NCBI RefSeq assembly: GCF_029962835.1
Contig: NC_080578.1
Span: forward strand, 29,219,001-29,283,000
DNA length: 64,000 bases
Reading direction: 5' to 3'
Source of the DNA: Magnolia sinica
Lineage: Eukaryota > Streptophyta > Magnoliopsida > Magnoliales > Magnoliaceae
Below the pieces are notes generated by a model. It was not told the origin of the DNA, ran no database searches, and saw only the letters and a program-made list of their open reading frames with translations. Of the stretch, positions 58,596-64,000 are shown one piece after another. Position 1 is the stretch's first letter; each line of letters starts with the position of its first letter. Made by a program: the position numbers and the translations under genes.

Positions 58596-60612
58596 TGTTG
58601 AGGGTCGAATATTGCATATTAGACCCCAGTTATTATTTTCTTTTGTGAACATAATACTGTTTAATGCCCTATTTTAATTGTGTCTGTGATGCAAGGTGTA
58701 TTTACGAGCGTGGACTGAAAAAGGGTACTAAAAGCGTGGATTTGACGCTTTAAAGTAACCAAGGAAATGTATGGGACCCCAGGGGACCAAGATCGACGGA
58801 TTTACATGCCAGAGATCTGAGAAAATCGAAAAACTGAAGCTTAAGTGGCCAGATAGTCAGCCAGAATGCAAGATCATAGCGTTTCCACCATCCTTTTGGC
58901 TTGAAACTTCATGCATGGCCTGAAGACCATAAATTAACCGTACACATAAAATTTCAGCCCTCGGATCATTGTTGAAGTAGCCCAACGGATAGATCATCCC
59001 ATAAACCATTGATTTTGTGCCCACTTGATCTCTGGATATGATTCAAACTTAGGCTCGACCCATTAAATTAGTTGGAAGAATAGATGAATGGATTGGATTT
59101 CTCATAACCATCATAGTGGACCCCACCTGAGTGGTGTGTGTACCATGCACAAGTGCACGCGCCGTGCATTGCAACCAAAGTTGGGTCAAATCGACTTTGA
59201 CCCGTTCCTTCTTCAGAAATGGAAACTTCTGTTTCTTCTAGTGTGAAACAGGGGCGCCGTTTGATCTGCAGTGGGCCTCCATCATGACCCATGCGAATAA
59301 TCCAAGTTGTCCATCATATAGAGGGGATCGAACTAGTCAAAACCATGCCGACTTTCTTCATCCATACACGCACACATGCCAGTCACAGAAATCACAAAAA
59401 GACTATTTTGCAATGTTTGAATCAGTGCAGTATGATTTACTTCCTTGGGCCACATCAAAGGATAGGCAAAACCGACTACCCGCACCTAAATCTCGCCACA
59501 AGTACAGTGGACGGAGTAGATCTCACTTTTGACACTAATCAGGGGCCCGCCAAGCAACGCAGCAAGGTTCAGCCCTGTTTTCGTGTCCGGATGTTGTCCG
59601 AGTTTCGCAGGCTGTTGTGGCCCACCAAGCAAGTCCGATTGCAAAATCCGGACCGTCCATTGTGTAGGCCTACCCACAACATCCTAGGGGACGTTGTTCT
59701 TTCTGGAAAGAAAGAAAGGAAGAGGAGAGCTTGAATGTTGCCATCTTGGATGCGTAAAAACTCTATGCAGGGGAGTGCGTAAACGCACCGACTCCTCTCC
59801 ACCGACCTCCTTGCCTATAAAAGAACGAGAACAGAGAGAGAGTGGGGATTCAATCTGGGGCTGGAACGTGGAGCAACTTTCTTAATAGAGTTTTTTTCTT
59901 CCTTTTGTCTTATGTTTTTTTAGCTTAATCATGTTTAGGTCAAGTTAAACTTCTTAGCTAGGGCTGAGATGAAGCCCCTAATTTGAATGATTCTTATTGA
60001 TTGTTGATTTCATCTGGAATTATTTGATTTATTTCTTTCTCTATTATGTTTAAATGAAAACATCAAACCTCTCCAATCTATGAGCTTAACCAAAGTCTAG
60101 AAGTGGATGTTGTTTGGAATCTTATTACAGGTGTGCTTGTCTCTGACCATAAATAGGTTTTCCTATAGAGAAAGAAATAGAAATTTACATCTATTCATGC
60201 CTAAACAATGATGGAAAGATGTGATCCTTGTGCTTCAAGGGATTTATACATCCTGTGTGCCTGACCAAGGACACAGATTGTGCTTTATTTGTTGAATGTA
60301 TATCAATTTGAATTAGGGTGAATCAACAAGTAAAACAAGAGTTAGGATAATTAGGGGTGGATTCAAAAGTCTTAGTGTTCTCCTTGAGTGAATTTTCCTT
60401 CTTGTTCTTAGTTATTTTTCATTGATTTTTATTAGTTTACTTAATAATTAGCTAAACTATTTGTTGGATTAGTTAAGAAGAATCATAAAATTCGAATTGT
60501 GACAACTAGTCCTCGTGGGAACGATCTCGTAATACTTACCATGTCTATACTTGATTCGTATACTTGCAAGTTTAAAATTAATTTAAATCAGGTTGGTTTA
60601 AATAAAGCATCA
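58596..60612 (+). repeat. 5' LTR of Athila element 2
   Basis: It starts TGTTGAGGGTCGAATATTGC and ends AAAGCATCA, just before AGTTTTTGGTGTCG. A TATA box TATAAAAG lies at 59816-59823. The length of about 2.0 kb suits Athila. The 147-codon open frame at 59291-59734 has no domain. Confidence 0.8.
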
Positions 60613-60618
60613 AGTTTT

Positions 60619-60636
60619 TGGTGTCGTTGCCGGGGA
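60619..60636 (+). other. Athila primer-binding site, element 2
   Basis: TGGTGTCGTTGCCGGGGA, two bases different from TGGCGCCGTTGCCGGGGA, preceded by TTTT. It is typical of Athila elements. Confidence 0.85.
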
Positions 60637-60983
60637 CTGTTTCGGTCCAATTAGATTTAGGATTCTCTCTTATCATAATTCATAGCCCTAGGATTTTTCT
60701 CGCATCATTTCATAAATTTTAAGAAACTTAATTTATTTGTCTTTATTTTCGCCAGGAATTGAGGATGGAAGCTGAAAAAGAAAAAAAAAATTGTCTTCAA
60801 AGTGAAGGAGGAGCTCCTAATTCTTCGGAAATCAATCATCTCCATTTCCGGGTTCTTTCTTCCAATTCTTGTTTACATAGTTTCATCTTGCTTTTAGGAA
60901 TTTATGATTTTTAGCTCTAGTTTTATTTCTCTTAGGTTACATCTTAGTTTAGCTTTCCTTCCTACATTGCAGTAATTCAGTTT

Positions 60984-62360
60984 ATGATAAGACATATATC
61001 TCTGAACATAGAACTAGCACCTTTTGATCCTGAAATAGAAAGAACATTTCATAGAAGATTGAGAAACATTCTATTTGAAATGGTGGACGAGAATGGAATT
61101 AAAGCTCTTAGAGATTATTTAGCTCCTGTCCAATTTAATGCACCTTCATGCATAGTGTTGCCAGCCACCACGGCAGCACACTTTGAACTTAAACCTGGGG
61201 TCATACAATTGTTGCCCTCCTTCTATGGTTTAGATAAGGAGGATCCATATCATCATGTGAAAGAATTCCTAGACATTTGCTCTACCTTTAGGTTCCAAAA
61301 ATTTTCAGTTGATTCGATCCGTTTGTGCCTTTTTCCTTTTTCTTTGAAGGATAAGGCGAAAGCATGGTTGAATTCTCTAGAAGTTGGGTCTATCACTACA
61401 TGGGACCAACTGTCTAAGAAGTTCTTAAACAAGTACTTCCCCGTTCACAAAACTAATGCTCTTCATAGAGAAATTACTAATTTTACACAAAAAGAGGGTG
61501 AGCATTTTCATGAATATTGGGAAAGATGGAAGGACTTGCTACTTAAATGTCCACACCATGGTTTTGAGAAGTGGCAATAGGTTCAATACTTCTATGACGA
61601 TCTGACACCCCAAAACCATCGCATGGTTGATGCCACCAGTGGAGGGTCATTCATGACCAAAAGTGATATCGAATCTTGGAATTTCTTTGAAACCTTGTGT
61701 GAAAACTCTCAGCAATGGGACTATTCAAATAGAGGTGAAAGAAGTCCCCAATTATAGAAGAAAGGTGGTATATATGAGATAGGAATCACACCAAATCTTT
61801 ATGCCAAGATTGATGGCCTGACAAAGAAAGTTGATGCTTTGATGTTAAATAATGGACCTCCAAAAACAACTCAAATCGAGTCATGTGCCATATGTTCTAG
61901 TCCCGCCCATCCTACGTAGTCTTGTCTATCTGGTGTTGCATTTCTAGAATTTCTCTTTAAACAAGTGTATGCTATGAATACTTTTTAGAGAACTGAGAAT
62001 GATCCTTACTCAGACACTTACAACCCAGGGTGGGCTAGACATCCAAATTTTTCTTAGGCAAAAGGACCACAACAAGGAGGACCATCTAGAAATCCTCTAA
62101 TGCAACCATACCCCCAAGTTGGCAGTCAACAATTTCAACAGTTTCCGCAATATGAACAACTTCCTTCACAATCAAGGAAACCATCTCTTGAAGATACACT
62201 CAATCTTTTTATGCAGAGTTCTCTTCAATTTCAAAAAGACACCCAACAAACTTTACAAGCTAATCAGCAAAGCTTACATGCAAATGCGCAATCCATTACC
62301 AAGCTGGAAGTACAGTTGGGTCAACTTGCTGCCACATCTATAGCAAATCCAAAAGGATAG
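60984..62360 (+). pseudogene. gag: Athila gag remnant, element 2
   Basis: The first segment (60984-61580) holds a retrotrans_gag core: GVIQLLPSFYGLDKEDPYHH, LFPFSLKDKAKAWLNSL, KYFPVHKTNALHREITNF and EHFHEYWERWKDLL. This is the standard Athila gag. A later Gln-rich segment (62100-62360) is the usual Athila linker before protease. Broken. Confidence 0.88.
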
Positions 62361-64000
62361 TATGAGATTGGCTCTAATTCAAAGCAAGAACAATATCATG
62401 AGCAAGCCAAATCAATCATTACCCTTAGGTTCGGCAAACAGATCGAGAACAAAGTAGAGAGGCCTAAGGAAGAATCAAATTCTAAATCAAAAGGCCAAAA
62501 TGAAGTGGAGAGACATACTAGTGCATCTAAAGTCCAAAAGCACTCTAACTCTCTAGGAACCACTCATGTGTCATCCTATGTGCCTAAAGCACCTTTTCCT
62601 CAATGTCTGGCACTAATTAAGAAAGTAAACAACTTTAATGATATATTGGACATGTTTAAGCAAGTGTAAATTAACATTCCGTTGCTTGATAGCAGCAAGT
62701 CCCTGCTTACACTAAATTTCTTAAATATTTTTGCACTCAAAAGCGTAAGCTGAATTTTCACAAGGTCTTCCTTGTGGAGCAACTCAGCTCCATGATTCAA
62801 TACAACACCCCTCCTAAATTTAGGGATTCAGGAGCACCCACCATTTCTTATGTCATAGGAGATCATAAGATTGAGAAGGCATTGCTTGATTTAGGGGCGA
62901 GCGTTAATTTGTTGCCATATTCTGTATATGAGTAGCCACGACTTGGTGAGCTGAAATCGATCAAAATAACACTACAACTAGCTGATAGATCTATTAAGGT
63001 GCCTTGTGGTGTTATTGAGGATATGCTAATCCAAGTTGATAAGTTTTATTTTCCAGTGGATTTCACGTTCTAGATACTCAGCCTGTCCAGAATCCTACTA
63101 GTCATATCCCGGTTATCCTGGGACGTCCATTCTTAGCCACATCCAATGTTATCATAAATTGCAGGAATGGAGTTATGAAGTTGTCTTTTAGTAACATGAA
63201 GATTAAACTCAATGTTTTCAATGCTGGACAACAACCGGCAAACTCGGATGATATATTTGAAGTGAACATGATTGAGAGTCTAGTGCATGACTCTTTCCTT
63301 AAATCTTCCGAAGACGCTCTTGAGACTTGTTTAGCACATTTTAGCATAGATTTTAACATAGAAAGTTCCATCCAAGAAGTCAATGCATTGCTTGACTCTA
63401 ATCCTATAATAGATACTATAAAATGGAAAGCTAAAGTGGAACTTCTTCCACCATCTAAGTCTAAACTGGTCCTGTCTATTGAGAAACCACCCGAACTTAA
63501 CCTTAAATAATTACCTGAAACTCTCAAGTATGCATATTTAGGTCCTTTGGAGACCCTACCTGTCATCATAGCTTCTAACCTTGATAAGGAACAGGAGGGT
63601 AAGTTGCTTAATGTTCTTAGAGAATATAAGGCAGCTATTGGGTGGAAAATAGTGGACATAAAGGGAATAAGCCCCACTGTGTGTATGCATCATATTTATC
63701 TTGAAGAAAATGCAAAAACATTGCGTGAAATGTAAAGAAGGCTTAACCCTAACATGAAAGAGGTCGTTTGGGTAGAGGTGCTTAAATTGTTAGATGTTGG
63801 TATCATTTACCCCATTTCAAATAACACATGGGTTAGCCCAATTCAAGTTGTTCCCAAAAAGTCTAGGATTACGGTGAAAAAAATGATGATAATGAGTTAG
63901 TGCCAACCCGCATGACTACGGGTTGGCGAGTTTGTATTAATTACCGTACACTGAACCTGGTCACAAGGAAGGATCACTTTCCTCTTCCTTTCATAGATCA
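62361..64000 (+). pseudogene. pol: Athila protease and start of reverse transcriptase
   Basis: The protease core LLDLGASVNLLPYSVYE lies at about 62880-62932, with the catalytic DLGAS, and ILGRPFLATSNVIINC lies at about 63117-63165. RT begins at about 63570 and shows HHIYLEENAKTLR, then WVSPIQVVPKKS (about 63830-63863) and GWRVCINYRTLNLVTRKDHF (about 63922-63983). It continues beyond the window. Broken. Confidence 0.85.

Larger units (their letters stand above)
58596..64000 (+). mobile_element. Athila element 2, left part, runs off the window
   Basis: It opens with an LTR (58596-60612), followed by an Athila primer-binding site, gag, protease and the start of RT at the window edge. It lies inside the outer Tekay-like LTR, so it is younger than that. 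The coding part is broken in several places. The right LTR and target duplicate lie outside. Confidence 0.85.

Noticed and set aside
59291-59734. 147-codon open frame
   Set aside because: It lies wholly inside the Athila 2 LTR, overlaps others in different frames and shows no domain.

Overview
The window is flowering-plant nuclear DNA made almost wholly of transposable elements inserted into one another. I see no intact host gene, rRNA, tRNA or CRISPR array. The elements are Ty1/copia of the SIRE/Maximus type, Ty3/gypsy of the Tat, Tekay/Del-like and Athila types, and a large CACTA (En/Spm) DNA transposon. All are typical of heterochromatic, often pericentromeric, plant DNA. Many LTRs carry blocks like GTGGGCCCCACC, TGATGTATG and CACCGTCCA, which I associate with magnoliid genomes; that is an impression, not a proven assignment.

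Left part (1-22.6 kb): a + strand copia element, its 5' end outside the window, is split at base 1749 by a 14.2-kb Tat-type gypsy element (1750-15986; LTRs, primer-binding site, gag, pol, a long antisense ORF region with a plant mobile domain, polypurine tract; target duplication GGTAC/GATAC). The copia integrase resumes at 15992 and runs into reverse transcriptase until a Tekay/Del-like element with a 3.6-kb LTR begins at 17468. That element is traceable through its gag to about 22617.

Middle (22.6-29.6 kb): AT-rich and unassigned DNA, a minisatellite present in both orientations, a GA microsatellite, a possible LINE tail and a short minus-strand copia copy with two LTRs (26802-29125).

Nested centre (about 29.6-50.9 kb): an Athila-like element (LTR, primer-binding site at 49445, gag to 50939) has its LTR split by a solo LTR (30091-48625, target duplication AGCTC). 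That solo LTR is in turn split by a 13.9-kb CACTA transposon (32803-46663, target duplication TTA). The CACTA carries remnants of both En/Spm-type genes (a TNP2 transposase and a TNPA/Transposase_24-like gene), an uninterrupted antisense copy of most of a DCN1/AAR3-like cullin-neddylation gene, a coiled-coil exon-like fragment, a 2.9-kb telomere-like array with higher-order structure, and subterminal repeats.

Right part (50.9-64 kb): a Tekay-like LTR starts inside the Athila gag at 50940, holds a related solo LTR (51981-57689, target duplication CACTA), and is cut at 58596 by a second Athila element (2.0-kb LTR, primer-binding site, gag, protease, start of RT) that runs off the window.

The observations most worth following up are the DCN1-like gene copy inside the CACTA, the telomere-like higher-order array in the same element, and an LTR-like promoter facing the antisense ORF of the Tat element.
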